DNA of 33,247 nucleotides. Source: Campylobacter troglodytis (GTDB lineage: Bacteria > Campylobacterota > Campylobacteria > Campylobacterales > Campylobacteraceae). The notes under the pieces were generated by a model, which worked only from the letters and a program-made list of their open reading frames with translations, was not told the DNA's origin and did no database searches. The position numbers were made by a program, and so were the translations under genes. The stretch is from assembly GCF_006864425.1 (NCBI RefSeq), contig NZ_QHLI01000031.1:1-33247 (forward strand), read 5' to 3'. This document shows, in pieces, positions 1 to 9,319 of the stretch (position 1 is the stretch's first letter; each line of letters begins with the position of its first letter).

Positions 1-480
1 AACACCAGTTTTTTACTTCGTGCTACACACTCGTAACTCTGCGAGAAGATATGCTAAAACGAAATGGGCAAGTTTATACTCAGATTGTAAAAGCTTGCTC
101 TGCTAGCGAGCTATTACCTATAATAAGGAATTTGAGTGATATGAGCAAGACAGAATTTTATAGTGATTGCTTGGCTATTTATGATGGTTTAGTTGATTTT
201 TTACTTCGTGCTACGCACTCGTAACTTTGCAAGAAGGAGCAAAGTTATAGAGTAAGACATAGGGAAAATGAGTTTGCAAAAGGCACAAATCACATAAATG
301 CAATTGAGAATTTCTGGGGCTTTGCCAAGCATAGATTAAGCAAATTTAAAGGAATTAAAAAAGAAAATTTTGTCCTTCATTTAAAGGAAACAGAATTAAG
401 ACGAAAATTTTGAGACAAAATATTTATCAAAATTTATTAAAGTTGATAAGAAAAAATCTGCTTAAGTTGTCTTGAGCCTT
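1..480 (+). pseudogene. IS1595-type transposase remnant, 3' part (copy A)
   Basis: Pieced-together translation gives the catalytic half of an IS1595/ISXO2-type DDE transposase: TPVF, then MLKRNGQVYTQIV (from 51), then YSDCLAIYDGLVD, then YRVRHRENEFA, then HINAIENFWGFAKHRL, ending near 412. Two short inserts break it. One at about 14-47 shifts the frame after TPVF; one at about 203-235 after LVDF carries an in-frame TAA. The relic ends with TTAAGTTGTCTTGAGCC (464-480), which matches the terminal inverted repeat of the copy at 13583-14443. The 5' half lies outside the window. It cannot be functional as read. Confidence 0.8.
203..235 (+). repeat. T-tract mini-insert in copy A (LVDF site)
   Basis: A 33-nt insert runs from ACTTCG to AAGAA, directly after TTTTTT and directly before GGA. 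It contains the hairpin GTGC-TAC-GCAC and a TAA in the transposase frame. The copies at 13583-14443 and 24376-25207 have related inserts at the same codon position. Confidence 0.6.
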
Positions 481-683
481 GAATTTCATCTAACTCTTTA
501 TACTTTAAAATTATCTTGTATCACATTAAAGTATCTTTAGCCTATGCAAAATATTCTTTTAAAGACAGTTAAACCGTGTTTAAATTCATTCAAAGACTTT
601 TAAATATCTTTTAAGCTATCCTTAAAGGTTAGGTGTGCTTGTGAATTTTAAGCTCTTTTAATCTTCTAGCAAGACAGTTAAAT

Positions 684-1895
684 TTACAAGCTCTCGCTGA
701 ATTTAAAGCCCTTGCGGTTTAGAATTTCTCGAACGCTTTCTTGATGCTCCTTGCCCTTGGTTTCAAGGGTTATTGAGATCATAGCATCTCCGTAGTCTAA
801 GGCAGTGGAAAAGCGGTCGTAGTCGATTTTGATGATGTTTGCATTGGCTTCTTTTAGGCTATTTGTGAGAGATAGAAGCGCACCAGGCTTATCTATGAGG
901 GTTACATTTATGTGCATCTTGCGGTAAGCCTTGAAGAGTCCTTTTTCTATGATGATATTTAGCATTTGCACATCGATATTTCCACCGCTTAAAATGATGC
1001 CTATCTTTTTAGCTTCCTTTAAATCAGCCTTGTTGTGAAGCAAGGCAGCCACAGGTGCTGCTCCTGCACCTTCGACTATGATCTTATGCCTTTCAAGCAA
1101 GAAAAGCACGGCATTTGCGATCTCCTCATCATCAACTTGCACAAATTCATCGACATTTTCTAAGATGATCCTTAAATTTATCTCGTCTGTGTCTCTAACA
1201 GCTATGCCATCGGCTATGGTGCGAACGGACTTTGAATTTATCACCTTTTTTGCCTGAAAGCTTTCAAACATAGCAGGAGCACCCTTTGCGCTAACTCCCA
1301 CAACGCGAATGCTTGGATTTATTTGCTTTGCTGCACTTGCTACTCCGCTAATTAGCCCCCCGCCTCCAACAGGCACTATGATGAGATCCAAATCCCCTAT
1401 CTCATCGAGCATTTCAAGCATCAAGGTGCCTTGACCTGCCATTACAAGCTCATCTTCAAAGGGGTGAATGAATATAAGTCCGTTTTCTTTTGCAAATTCA
1501 CAGGCAAAGGTATAAGCCTCATCGAAATTATCCCCCCTTAAAAGCACCTCAGCACCCAAGGATCTAGTAGCACTGATCTTTAAAAGGGGTGTTGATTCAG
1601 GCATTACTATGGTGGCTTTTATGCCAAAATGCCTTGCTGAAATGGCAACTCCTTGGGCGTGATTTCCTGCACTTGCTGCTATTACCCCGCTTTTTTGCTC
1701 GTTTTGACTGAGACTTGCTATCTTGTTAAAGGCTCCTCTAATCTTATAAGCACCTGTGATTTGAAGATTTTCCTTTTTTAAAAATACCTGCCTTCCACAA
1801 AGATCGCTTAAAAAATATGAATGCGTAAAGGGGGTTTTAAGCACAAAATCGCTGATTTTTTGCTTGGCTTGATAAATTTTATTTAACTCTATCAT
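684..1895 (-). CDS. ilvA: Threonine ammonia-lyase (threonine dehydratase)
   Basis: PLP enzyme that deaminates threonine to 2-oxobutanoate, the first committed step to isoleucine, in the cytoplasm. The PLP lysine is Lys51 in GAYKIRGA. SAGNHAQG (75-82) and the glycine loop VGGGGL (176-181) complete the fold-type II cofactor site. A C-terminal ACT-type regulatory domain (about 326-403, beginning HINVTLIDKPGALL) suggests amino-acid feedback. The frame opens 11 codons upstream at 1928, but I chose the ATG at 1893-1895: it has AAAGGA about 8 nt upstream, the protein then starts MIELNKIYQAKQ like its relatives, and the length becomes 403 aa, the size I recall for C. jejuni Cj0828c. It lies beside trmA and nhaC on the same strand, as in C. 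jejuni, but a palindrome chain separates it from trmA. Confidence 0.95.
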   Translation of the reverse strand: MIELNKIYQAKQKISDFVLKTPFTHSYFLSDLCGRQVFLKKENLQITGAYKIRGAFNKIASLSQNEQKSGVIAASAGNHAQGVAISARHFGIKATIVMPESTPLLKISATRSLGAEVLLRGDNFDEAYTFACEFAKENGLIFIHPFEDELVMAGQGTLMLEMLDEIGDLDLIIVPVGGGGLISGVASAAKQINPSIRVVGVSAKGAPAMFESFQAKKVINSKSVRTIADGIAVRDTDEINLRIILENVDEFVQVDDEEIANAVLFLLERHKIIVEGAGAAPVAALLHNKADLKEAKKIGIILSGGNIDVQMLNIIIEKGLFKAYRKMHINVTLIDKPGALLSLTNSLKEANANIIKIDYDRFSTALDYGDAMISITLETKGKEHQESVREILNRKGFKFSESL

Positions 1896-1969
1896 TTTGA
1901 ATTTTCCTTTGTTAGCCTGGTTTTTCACGGTGCTAAATTTTTAAGCTAGGTTTTTGCCGGTTGAATTTT

Positions 1970-2131
1970 GTTTTACTAAGAAAACTTCCTTTGTCTGTGA
2001 AACTATGCTTTTTTGCAAAAGCTTTGCCTTGCCGAAAGAAACTGTGCTTTGTCAAAGCAACTTCATTTGACGGAGTAGTTTTGTTTTCTAAAGAAACTTC
2101 CGTTGACGGCGAAACTTCGCATTCTAAATGC
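1970..2131. repeat. Chain of short perfect palindromes
   Basis: At least six small inverted repeats with different arms follow one another: 1970-1985 (GTTTT/AAAAC), 2007-2022 (GCTTTT/AAAAGC), 2046-2058 (GCTTTG/CAAAGC), 2083-2097 (GTTT/AAAC), 2100-2109 (CCGT/ACGG) and 2119-2131 (GCATT/AATGC). Several are followed by ACTTC or AACTT. Both strands are open over about 180 nt, but there is no ribosome-binding site or recognisable protein, so I do not call a gene. Confidence 0.6.
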
Positions 2132-2257
2132 ACTTCGTTTTGAGGCACTTAGCACACACGACATTTCAACACTTTTTTAAAAGCCTTTAAAATGCTTTTT
2201 GAATTTTAAGCTTTGTGAAAGCAAAATTTAATTATACACAAATTTATGCCCTCTTGG

Positions 2258-3301
2258 TTAAATTTTGCTTAAAATCACCCCACATTCAAGATGGGGGGTC
2301 TTAGCAAATTGATCAAAAAGGGCGAAGTTTGAAATTTTATGTGTTTTTAAAAGAACTGTTAGATCTCTTTTTAGGGTTTGAGGATTGCAAGAAATATAAA
2401 TTATATTTGAAAATTCAGCCACAAAGGACAAAAGCTCCTCTTCAAGTCCGGCACGAGGAGGATCCACAAAGATATGCGAGAAGGTAAAGTCTTTTAAATC
2501 AATTCCTTTGAGTCTGTAAAATTCACGCTCGCCTCTTAAAGCCTTCATTAATTCCTTGCTTGAAAGGCGAGCGAAATTTACATTTTGAGCTTTATTTAGA
2601 GAGGCATTTTTAAGGGCAAAGTTTATATTTGTCTTTGAAAGCTCAGTAGCTAAGACCTTGCGAAACATAAGGCTTAAAGGTAGGGTAAAATTACCATACC
2701 CACAGTAAGGCTCTAATAAATCATCCCTTGTGTGCGTAGCTAACTTGTCTAGGAGCCATTTGATCATGATTTCATTTATAGCGGTATTTGGCTGGATGAA
2801 GCAGTCGTTATTTAGTTCGTAAAGCCAGGTTTTGCCTTGAATTTCAAGGCTTTGAAGTAAGCTTTCACCCTTGAAAACTAGCTTTTTGCCCTTGCTTCTT
2901 GCTATGAGTTTTAAATTTAGCTTCTGGCTTAAATCATCAAGCTCAAAGCTTAAAGCATTGATGTCTGTGTGATATAGCAAACTTACGCTTAAATCATTTT
3001 TTGTAGCAAGAAATTCAGCCCCAAAGAGCTTGTAAGTGAGGGTAAGGCGTAAATTTAGCTCACTTAAAAGGCTTTTCATCATAGCTTGAATGGGCAACAC
3101 CGCAAGTTCAAAGTCTTCAATTATGAATTTTTTCTTTGTCTTAGGATCAAACATAGCATAAAAAAGCCCTCCCTCATCCTTATAAAAACCAAACTCAGCC
3201 CTTGTTCTATAAGCATTTAGTGGGGATTTAAAGCATTCAAATTCACTAAAAATCCCCTCAAAAAGCCCTTTTGCAAGTTTTATTTTTTCCTCAAAGAGCA
3301 T
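2258..3301 (-). CDS. trmA: tRNA (uracil-5-)-methyltransferase TrmA
   Basis: SAM-dependent enzyme that makes 5-methyluridine at position 54 of the tRNA T-loop. The 347 residues match the short bacterial TrmA form without an N-terminal TRAM domain. The SAM-binding motif is LEPYCGYGNFTLPL (near 193). The catalytic nucleophile is Cys305 in ISCNPQTLKRDL, and the C-terminal TPHLE supplies the general-base glutamate (about residue 339). The FVDPPRAG loop is also present. The start codon overlaps the nhaC stop by one base (TAATG), so the two genes are probably translated as a pair. The order matches C. jejuni Cj0831c/Cj0832c as I recall it. Confidence 0.93.
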   Translation of the reverse strand: MLFEEKIKLAKGLFEGIFSEFECFKSPLNAYRTRAEFGFYKDEGGLFYAMFDPKTKKKFIIEDFELAVLPIQAMMKSLLSELNLRLTLTYKLFGAEFLATKNDLSVSLLYHTDINALSFELDDLSQKLNLKLIARSKGKKLVFKGESLLQSLEIQGKTWLYELNNDCFIQPNTAINEIMIKWLLDKLATHTRDDLLEPYCGYGNFTLPLSLMFRKVLATELSKTNINFALKNASLNKAQNVNFARLSSKELMKALRGEREFYRLKGIDLKDFTFSHIFVDPPRAGLEEELLSFVAEFSNIIYISCNPQTLKRDLTVLLKTHKISNFALFDQFAKTPHLECGVILSKI

Positions 3302-5160
3302 TAGGCTTGAACTTTTTTGCCTATAAATCTTAAAAGCAAGGCCATTACTATGATGCCTAAGATTAAGCTAAGCCATACATTTAGCCCCAAAGAAACAGGC
3401 AAATACCCAAAGATCAAGCTAACAGCACAAACAAGCAGAGCATATGGCAATTGGGTTTTAACATGAGCTAGTAGATCGCACTTAGCACCCATTGAGGAAA
3501 GTATGGTTGTATCTGAGATGGGAGAGCAGTGATCTCCAAAGATAGCCCCTGTTAAAACGGCTGAGATGTTGATTATCATATAATGATGAAGCTCGTGTCC
3601 TACTAAGCCATTATGAACGCCCACAGCTGCTGCAAGTGGGATGCTAAGTGGCATTAAGATGCCCATAGTTCCATAGCTTGTGCCTGTTGCAAAAGAAATG
3701 ATCGAAGCTAATAAAAATATAGCACCTGCTAGCATAAAAAGTGGGGTTTTATCGCTTAAAAGCTCGATTAAATAACGAGAAGTGCCAAGATCCTTAATGA
3801 CACTTGCCAAACTCCAAGCACAAAGAAGTATCACAACGGTCATAATCATAGTCCTCCATCCTTGCATCCAAACAGCTATGCCCTCTTTAATAGAAAAGAT
3901 CTTATCCCAAGAAGACATCACTATGCCAACTATACTGGCAAGCAAGGCTGCTTGAAAAAGCACTATGGAAGCACTTGAAGCCCCAAAGGTCTCACGCAAG
4001 GCATAAAGGCTAAGAGGGGCTGTGTCTATATTTGCCTTTATGCTTTCATCCTCGATAGAGCTGTAGCCATTAAAATAAAAGCCTATGAAGGCAAAGATAA
4101 CAAGGACAAGCAAAGGCACTATGGCATTTCTTGCCCTTAAAATTATGTTTTCTTTTGGCTCTAAGAGCTTGTCCTCGATATTATCAATGTGTCCGGCAAA
4201 TTTAGAAAACTCACCCCTTCTTGCCCTTTGTTCTGCTTCTAGCATAGGTCCAAATTCACGAGACATATAAACTGTAAGTATGACAAAGATCAGCATAAAA
4301 AGATTATAAAAGCGGTAGGGTAGGGTTTCAACAAAGATGGCAAAGGCATTTATGTTTTCTACTTCTAGTTTAGCAAAGGCAGACGGATCTATGAGATCAT
4401 AACCTGTTCTAATTAGGCTTAATTCGAGTCCTATCCAGGTTGAAATGATAGCAAGTCCTGCTATAGGAGCTGCGGTAGCGTCCATTATGAAGGCAAGTTT
4501 TTCTCTGCTAACCTTGAATTTATCAGTAACAGGACGCATAATAGGACCTATGATTAAGGAATTTGCATAATCATCAAAGAAGACAAAAACCCCCATCAAC
4601 CAGGTGGCAAACTGAGATGATCTAGCTTGCTTTGCCTTCTTTGAAAGCCACAGGGCAACTGCTTTTGTGCCTCCGTTTTTGGTGATTAAGGCAACCACTC
4701 CTCCTATGGTGAGAACTTGCAAGATAACCCCTGCATTGCCCGTACTTGCCATAGAATTTAGGATCTTTGAGATAAAGCCTGTGAAAGCTCCTATGACTGT
4801 GTGATAAAGCAAAATGAGAGTGTTTTGAGAATTGCTAGCTTGCGAATTTATGTCTGCTTGGTTTGAGTTTTGGCTAAATTCAGTAAGCTCGCCTTGAAGT
4901 TCTGCTGTGTTTTGAATTTGAGTGCTACTTATGAGGGCTGTTTCGGCTACGCCGTATCCATTATTAACAAGGGCTAGCATAAAGGTGCCGCTTAGTGTTC
5001 CCAAAAAAAGAGAAAGAATCACATCTTTGCTAATAAAGGCTAGAATGATAGCGATCAAGGGTGGCAATAGGGTCAAGGCTCCAAAAAGCTGGGCATTTTG
5101 TATGGCCTGATCTGCTGAAAAAAGTAAAAGCGGGGAGGCTAAGAGTAAAAGTGCTTTCAT
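3301..5160 (-). CDS. nhaC: Na+/H+ antiporter, NhaC family
   Basis: Polytopic inner-membrane transporter of the NhaC-type family, expected to exchange Na+ for H+ in ion and pH homeostasis. The 619-aa product opens with a signal-like hydrophobic stretch (MKALLLLASPLLLFSADQ), then has roughly ten further hydrophobic segments. Family-like stretches include FVFFDDYANSLIIGPIMRPV and FATGTSYGTMGILMPL, plus DHCSPISDTTILSS near the C-terminus. The frame is open back to 5247, but the ATG at 5158-5160 has a good ribosome-binding site (AGAAGGAAG) and begins the hydrophobic leader; the upstream extension is basic and lies in a tandem repeat. The substrate ion is inferred from the family only; an organic cation or amino-acid antiporter is the alternative. 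Confidence 0.85.
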   Translation of the reverse strand: MKALLLLASPLLLFSADQAIQNAQLFGALTLLPPLIAIILAFISKDVILSLFLGTLSGTFMLALVNNGYGVAETALISSTQIQNTAELQGELTEFSQNSNQADINSQASNSQNTLILLYHTVIGAFTGFISKILNSMASTGNAGVILQVLTIGGVVALITKNGGTKAVALWLSKKAKQARSSQFATWLMGVFVFFDDYANSLIIGPIMRPVTDKFKVSREKLAFIMDATAAPIAGLAIISTWIGLELSLIRTGYDLIDPSAFAKLEVENINAFAIFVETLPYRFYNLFMLIFVILTVYMSREFGPMLEAEQRARRGEFSKFAGHIDNIEDKLLEPKENIILRARNAIVPLLVLVIFAFIGFYFNGYSSIEDESIKANIDTAPLSLYALRETFGASSASIVLFQAALLASIVGIVMSSWDKIFSIKEGIAVWMQGWRTMIMTVVILLCAWSLASVIKDLGTSRYLIELLSDKTPLFMLAGAIFLLASIISFATGTSYGTMGILMPLSIPLAAAVGVHNGLVGHELHHYMIINISAVLTGAIFGDHCSPISDTTILSSMGAKCDLLAHVKTQLPYALLVCAVSLIFGYLPVSLGLNVWLSLILGIIVMALLLRFIGKKVQA

Positions 5161-5214
5161 TGTCTTCCTTCTTGTGAATTTAACCCTTTTGTGATGCTTG
5201 TTTTTGAGCTTTTT

Positions 5215-5356
5215 AAAATGACAAAATGCCTTGCAAGGTGCTAACATTTAAAATTTACAAAATGCTTTGCAAGATTGAGCACTTAAAATTTACAAATTGC
5301 CTTACAAGGCGTGAGTTCTTAAAATTCACAAATTACTTTGCAAGGCTTTGAAACTT
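5215..5356. repeat. Four imperfect 35-36-bp tandem units
   Basis: Units start near 5215, 5250, 5285 and 5321. Each begins AAAATT(T/C)ACAAA and contains a form of TGCCTTGCAAGG, whose core CCTTGCAAGG is a palindrome. They lie just upstream of the nhaC start. Confidence 0.6.
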
Positions 5357-5899
5357 GTCAATCTTTCAAAAAGCTAGAATTTTGCCATTTTAAACACTTA
5401 GCGCTAAAATAAAAAATGTTTTTATGTCCTTTGCAATCTTTGAGCCTTGCAAAATTTCACAAAAGAGCTTTGAAATATTTTAGCGAGTTTTTTTATAAAA
5501 GCTTTAAATAGTGCTTAAATTTGATACTTTTTGTTTCAAAACTAAGATCAGGCTTGTTTTTTACCTTGAATTTGCTTTGGGTGTGAATTTGAAATGTGAA
5601 TTTAACTTTGCTTGTTTATTTTTGAATTTAAATTTGTTTTTAGCGTGAATTTAAGGCTTGAGTTTAACTGTGTTTGTTTTGAAAGTTTGAATTTAAGCTC
5701 TTTTGTAAAAAGATTTATCTTTGTTATGTTAAGCATTGTGAAGCATACAAAGTCATCATTTGTCATACTAATAGAAGTCAAGAATCCACAGCAAATGCGT
5801 AAATTTAAATTCAAAGTCCTCTGTCTTGCGGTTTTGAGGGCTGGGTATTTTGCCTTAGCAAAATTATCATTTTGTGAAATTTGTAAATTTTCTTTTATG

Positions 5900-6010
5900 T
5901 TGTCATTCTGAGCCTTGCGAGAGCAAGGCGAAGAAACTCAAATAAATTTTAGAGATATTTCGCTTACGGTCAATATGACAAGAGATATTTTGCAATGCTT
6001 AATATGACAA
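5900..6010. repeat. Dispersed palindromic repeat (MITE-like)
   Basis: Starts TGTCATTCTGAG and ends in the inverted counterpart CAATATGACA at 5971-5980. An extra right-end fragment ending AATATGACAAGG follows. The interior has the family signature of short arms around GCGAAG and GATATTTCGC. Confidence 0.6.
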
Positions 6011-6173
6011 GGCTAAAAAGTCCTATTGTTTTTGAATCCGTGCCACTTCTTTGCAATCCGTAATTTGTATTTTACAATAAAAGTCTTTGTGTTGTGGTTT
6101 TGGAGACTTGGTTGTTAAAAAAACTACAAAATTTAGCAACTTTTTTGAATTTAAAATAAAATTCACAAAATTT

Positions 6174-6266
6174 TGTCATTTTAAGCGAAGCGAAGAAGCT
6201 CGTAGCTCAAAAAGAAATCTTTTTGTTTCAGATACCCAATCTGCTGGGTCGCTACTCTCAATTATG
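6174..6266. repeat. Dispersed palindromic repeat carrying a mini-insert
   Basis: Left end TGTCATTTTAAGCG, right end CGCTACTCTCAATTATGA. After the run TTTTT a hairpin segment with ACCCAATC/TGCTGGGT is present that is absent from the shorter copies of the family. Confidence 0.55.
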
Positions 6267-6563
6267 AAAAAAATTCAGGCCTTGTGCAAGCTCTTTAATG
6301 AAAATTTATTTGGAAAAATCTTTATGATAAAAATTCAGGCCTTGTGCAAATTCTTTGCCAAAGCAAGTGCATTTAGAAAAATCTTTTTTGCCTTGCAAGT
6401 GCTATTTTTTAAAAGCATAAATTTTATAGCATCGCTCAAGAACAAGATCTTTGAAAAAGCTATTTTTCAAAAACCTTCAATATAAGCCTTAAAATTTCGC
6501 AAAAAGCTCACTACAAGACTTACAATTTTGCAAAAAAAGCTCATTTTAAGCCTTAAAATAGAG

Positions 6564-7313
6564 TTAAAGCCTTTCTGTATAAAAACCAGCCCAGCTCTGA
6601 GTAACTGGCATAAGCTCGATCTCATTGACATTTATATGATCAGGCAAGGAAATAAGAGCGCATATCACAGCTGCTATGTCTTGTGCGCTTAAAAATTTGG
6701 TGTCTCTATAAACATTATCAGCCCTTTTTTTGTCTCCTTTGAAGCGAACCTCGCTAAATTCTGTCTTGCAAAGTCCTGGTGCTATGCTAGTTACCTTTAT
6801 GTTTGCTCCTCTTAGATCATTTCTTAAAGCCCTTGAAAACTGTCTTACAAAGGCCTTGGTGCCACAGTACACATTGCCTCCAAAATAAGCAGTATCAGCA
6901 GCAACCGAGCTGAGATTAAAGATATGAGCTGATTTTTGCTTTCTCATCAAGGGCAAAACCGCCCTTGCTACATACAAAAAGCCCTTGACATTTGTATCTA
7001 CCATAGTATCAATGTCCTCTATGTCTAGCTTGTCAAACTCATCAAGCCCTAAGGAAAGCCCAGCATTATTAAGCAAGACCGTAATATCTTGAAATTCGCT
7101 AGGCAGATCCTCAACAGCCTTAAAAATAGCTTCTTTATCTCTAACATCAGCCTTAACTGTGTGAATTTGCCCCTTAAATTCAGCCTCTAAGCTCTCTAAT
7201 CTATCCTTTCTTCTTGCTAGGGCTATGATCTTATAATCTTGCCTTGCCAAGCTCCTTGCACACTCTAAGCCAAAGCCCGAACTCGCCCCTGTTATGAATG
7301 CTGTCTTTGCCAT
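6564..7313 (-). CDS. Short-chain dehydrogenase/reductase (YdfG-like)
   Basis: Cytoplasmic NAD(P)-dependent oxidoreductase of the classical SDR family, 249 aa. The cofactor loop is TGASSGFG (8-15), the structural motif is NNAG (82-85), the catalytic serine is at 135-136 in NLSSVA, and the catalytic pair is Tyr149/Lys153 in YCGTK. Arg residues after beta-2 (ALARRKDRL) favour NADP(H). The overall pattern resembles the YdfG 3-hydroxy acid/serine dehydrogenase group, and the position fits C. jejuni Cj0833c; the substrate is not evident from the sequence. AAAGG lies about 7 nt before the ATG. The gene is transcribed away from the porin, with about 170 bp of AT-rich DNA between them. Confidence 0.88.
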   Translation of the reverse strand: MAKTAFITGASSGFGLECARSLARQDYKIIALARRKDRLESLEAEFKGQIHTVKADVRDKEAIFKAVEDLPSEFQDITVLLNNAGLSLGLDEFDKLDIEDIDTMVDTNVKGFLYVARAVLPLMRKQKSAHIFNLSSVAADTAYFGGNVYCGTKAFVRQFSRALRNDLRGANIKVTSIAPGLCKTEFSEVRFKGDKKRADNVYRDTKFLSAQDIAAVICALISLPDHINVNEIELMPVTQSWAGFYTERL

Positions 7314-7473
7314 CTTTGATCCTTTGAATTTAATTTTTGTGCCACCTTGTAGAAGTTAAAAAGTGCCTTTGTGAATTTTAACCAAGATCTGTGAATTTTT
7401 ATCTCAAAAAAGCCTTGTTTTGAGTGTGGCTAGTAAAATTTGTAAGTTTTAAATTTTTTGTGAAAAGGGTTGA

Positions 7474-7487
7474 TTTTTTTTTTTTTT
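7474..7487 (+). repeat. Poly-T tract (T14) upstream of the porin gene
   Basis: Fourteen consecutive T between GA and GATAGG, about 40 nt before the chosen porin start. This is a candidate site for length variation affecting promoter spacing or the leader. Confidence 0.7.
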
Positions 7488-7527
7488 GATAGGATTTCAA
7501 AATTATTTTTCAAAAAGGATGAAAAAG

Positions 7528-8820
7528 ATGAGAAAAAAAATTCATTTAAATGCTGTTATTTTAGGCATTTTTTCACTTACAACTTGCAGTTTAAATGCTA
7601 AAAATCTTGAAGAGGCTATCAAAAATGTTGATATTCAAGGCGTTTTAAGATACCGCTATGATACAGGAATTACCGCACAGAATAACACAGGCTTTAAGGA
7701 TAGCAGAGGTCTAATAGCTAGCAAACAAGATCATAGGATACTAGCGAATTTGGGCATCAAAGCAAGTATAGATGATAATTTTAAGATCTTTGCCCAGCTA
7801 AGATATGGCAACAGCAAAGATGATGGTTATAGCGGAAGGGGGGCAAATACCAACTTGCCCTTTAAACTTAGACAAAGCTATTTAGAGTATGAGAACAAAG
7901 ACTATGGCATAAATTTCATCGGCGGTAAGCAGCAAATGAATAGCATTTGGAGTGAAAACTACTATGACGGCTTAATCGCCTTGGGTGCAAAATTCACAGC
8001 CAAAATTAACGAAGATCTAAATTTACAAGCCTTTATTTATGATTCTTATGGCATAGACGAACAAGGAGGACAAGGAGGGGATCTTGGCTATGTGATGGGC
8101 GCAAATGGCGTGGCAAATACCGCTTATAACAACTTGTCCTTATACAGCTACAATCTTTACGGAGGGGCTTTGCTTGGTTCTTTTAGCGATTTAGGGCTTA
8201 AAACAAATCTTTGGTTTGGCTATGTGGATAAAAGCTTAAGCTTGTATGCACTTGATCTAGCTTATAAGCTTAAATTCAGCGAGGATGCTAGCTTTTCTTT
8301 TACGCTTAATTATCTTGGCAACACTATGCAAGGGACGCTTAAACGCGCTATAAACGGGGATAATGGCAATTTTGTAGGCTTAAAAGGCACTCTTGTAGGG
8401 TATGGACTAGATGCGAGTTTGGGAGGAATGTTTTATGGAAAGAAAGATAAATTCACCATTACCGTGTTTGAAGACACAGGAGATATAAGCACAGTAGGAG
8501 GACAAGAGATTATCTACACAGACGGCTCTCACCTTACAGGCTCAAAGGGTGAAAATCTCATAGGATACGGCTCCTTGGGTTATAGCTTTTCACTCTTTCG
8601 TATAGGAGGGGATTTAGCATATGGCAGCACAAAGACCAAGGATAGAGCCTTTTATGATCTTAGAGGTGGCAAAAAGCTTGAGCTTGTGGGTCGTTTAAGC
8701 TTTAAAGCTACAAAGAATCTTAATTTCACAGCCTTTTATTCTTATTTGACTGTGAATGCAAAGGATGAAAACAAGGGCAAGAAACACACCACAAGGGTGC
8801 AAGCCCTTTATAAATTTTAG
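7528..8820 (+). CDS. Major outer membrane porin (Campylobacter MOMP/PorA family)
   Basis: Outer-membrane beta-barrel porin of the Campylobacter MOMP family, a general diffusion pore. The 430-aa product has a signal peptide (MRKKIHLNAVILGIFSLTTC followed by SLNA), with cleavage likely before KNLEEAIKNV. The mature start EEAIKNVDIQGVLRYRYDTG is nearly the PorA sequence I remember. Other family segments are SKQDHR, GGKQQMNSIW, LDASLGGMFYGKKDK, GGQEIIYTDGS and the terminal aromatic strand RVQALYKF typical of BAM substrates. Three in-frame ATGs are possible (7486, 7519, 7528). I prefer 7528 because AAAAAGG lies about 9 nt upstream, whereas it abuts 7519. It could be the main porA or a paralogue; the dissimilar flanks do not decide. 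A T14 tract just upstream may modulate expression. Confidence 0.92.
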   Translation: MRKKIHLNAVILGIFSLTTCSLNAKNLEEAIKNVDIQGVLRYRYDTGITAQNNTGFKDSRGLIASKQDHRILANLGIKASIDDNFKIFAQLRYGNSKDDGYSGRGANTNLPFKLRQSYLEYENKDYGINFIGGKQQMNSIWSENYYDGLIALGAKFTAKINEDLNLQAFIYDSYGIDEQGGQGGDLGYVMGANGVANTAYNNLSLYSYNLYGGALLGSFSDLGLKTNLWFGYVDKSLSLYALDLAYKLKFSEDASFSFTLNYLGNTMQGTLKRAINGDNGNFVGLKGTLVGYGLDASLGGMFYGKKDKFTITVFEDTGDISTVGGQEIIYTDGSHLTGSKGENLIGYGSLGYSFSLFRIGGDLAYGSTKTKDRAFYDLRGGKKLELVGRLSFKATKNLNFTAFYSYLTVNAKDENKGKKHTTRVQALYKF

Positions 8821-9319
8821 AGGCTTTATAAAAAAATGTTGATCTTTGTTTGTCTTAGTGAGGTGAAAATTCCCACACTTGTCATATTGAGCGTAGCGAA
8901 ATATCTCAAGCTCCCATTTGTTTGTCTTATCGTAGCGAAGTATCTCAAGCCTTCATTTGTTTGTCTTCGCCTTGCGAAGTATCTCGTAACTCAAAAAGAG
9001 TTTCTTCGCTCGCTTAGCTTCCTCGCAATGACAAAAAATCAAAAAGAGATTTTTCATTAGCTTCGCAAACTTGCAAAGGATGCTAAATTTTGATCTTATG
9101 TTAAGAGTTTTAAAGCGAAGTTTTTATCAAAAGAACAAGTTTATATGGTAAATGAATTTTGCAAAATAGTTAAATTTAAAGGCTTTTATTTAAAAAATGT
9201 TGATCTTGCCAACTGTGCCATTCTTGGATAAAGAAGCCATTAAAGGCTATTTAAGATAAGTAGCTTGAGATAAATTCAAATTTGGTGTTTTAAATTCATT
9301 TCAAAAAAAAGGAGAAAAA
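8821..9319. other. Gene-free region; cluster of dispersed palindromic repeats
   Basis: From 8880 to 9034 lie tandem left halves of the dispersed repeat (GTCATATTGAGCGTAGCGAA, then two copies reading TTTGTTTGTCTT..CGAAGTATCTC), closed by one right end TCGCAATGACA. The first unit passes directly from TAGCGA to AATATCTC, so it is an empty-site version without the mini-insert. From 9035 to 9319 I see AT-rich leader sequence with no recognised gene and no convincing Fur box. Confidence 0.6.

Larger units (their letters stand above)
5357..6563. other. Gene-free region with dispersed repeats
   Basis: No supported gene lies between nhaC and the SDR gene. The stretch is rich in GAATTT/AAATTC hexamers. 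It holds two dispersed palindromic repeats (5900-6010 and 6174-6266) and a diverged tandem duplication (about 6264-6390) built on ATTCAGGCCTTGTGCAA. The small frames here (about 99 and 132 codons) are made of these repeats. Confidence 0.6.

Noticed and set aside
5602-5911. Overlapping small frames on both strands between nhaC and the SDR gene
   Set aside because: They consist of GAATTT-rich spacer and a dispersed repeat, with no ribosome-binding site or domain.
6087-6485. A 132-codon plus-strand frame
   Set aside because: It reads through a dispersed repeat and a short tandem duplication; the translation has no family resemblance.
9241-9275. Possible Fur box (repeated GATAA) before the importer operon
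   Set aside because: Only two loosely spaced GATAA words are present; not enough to call an operator.
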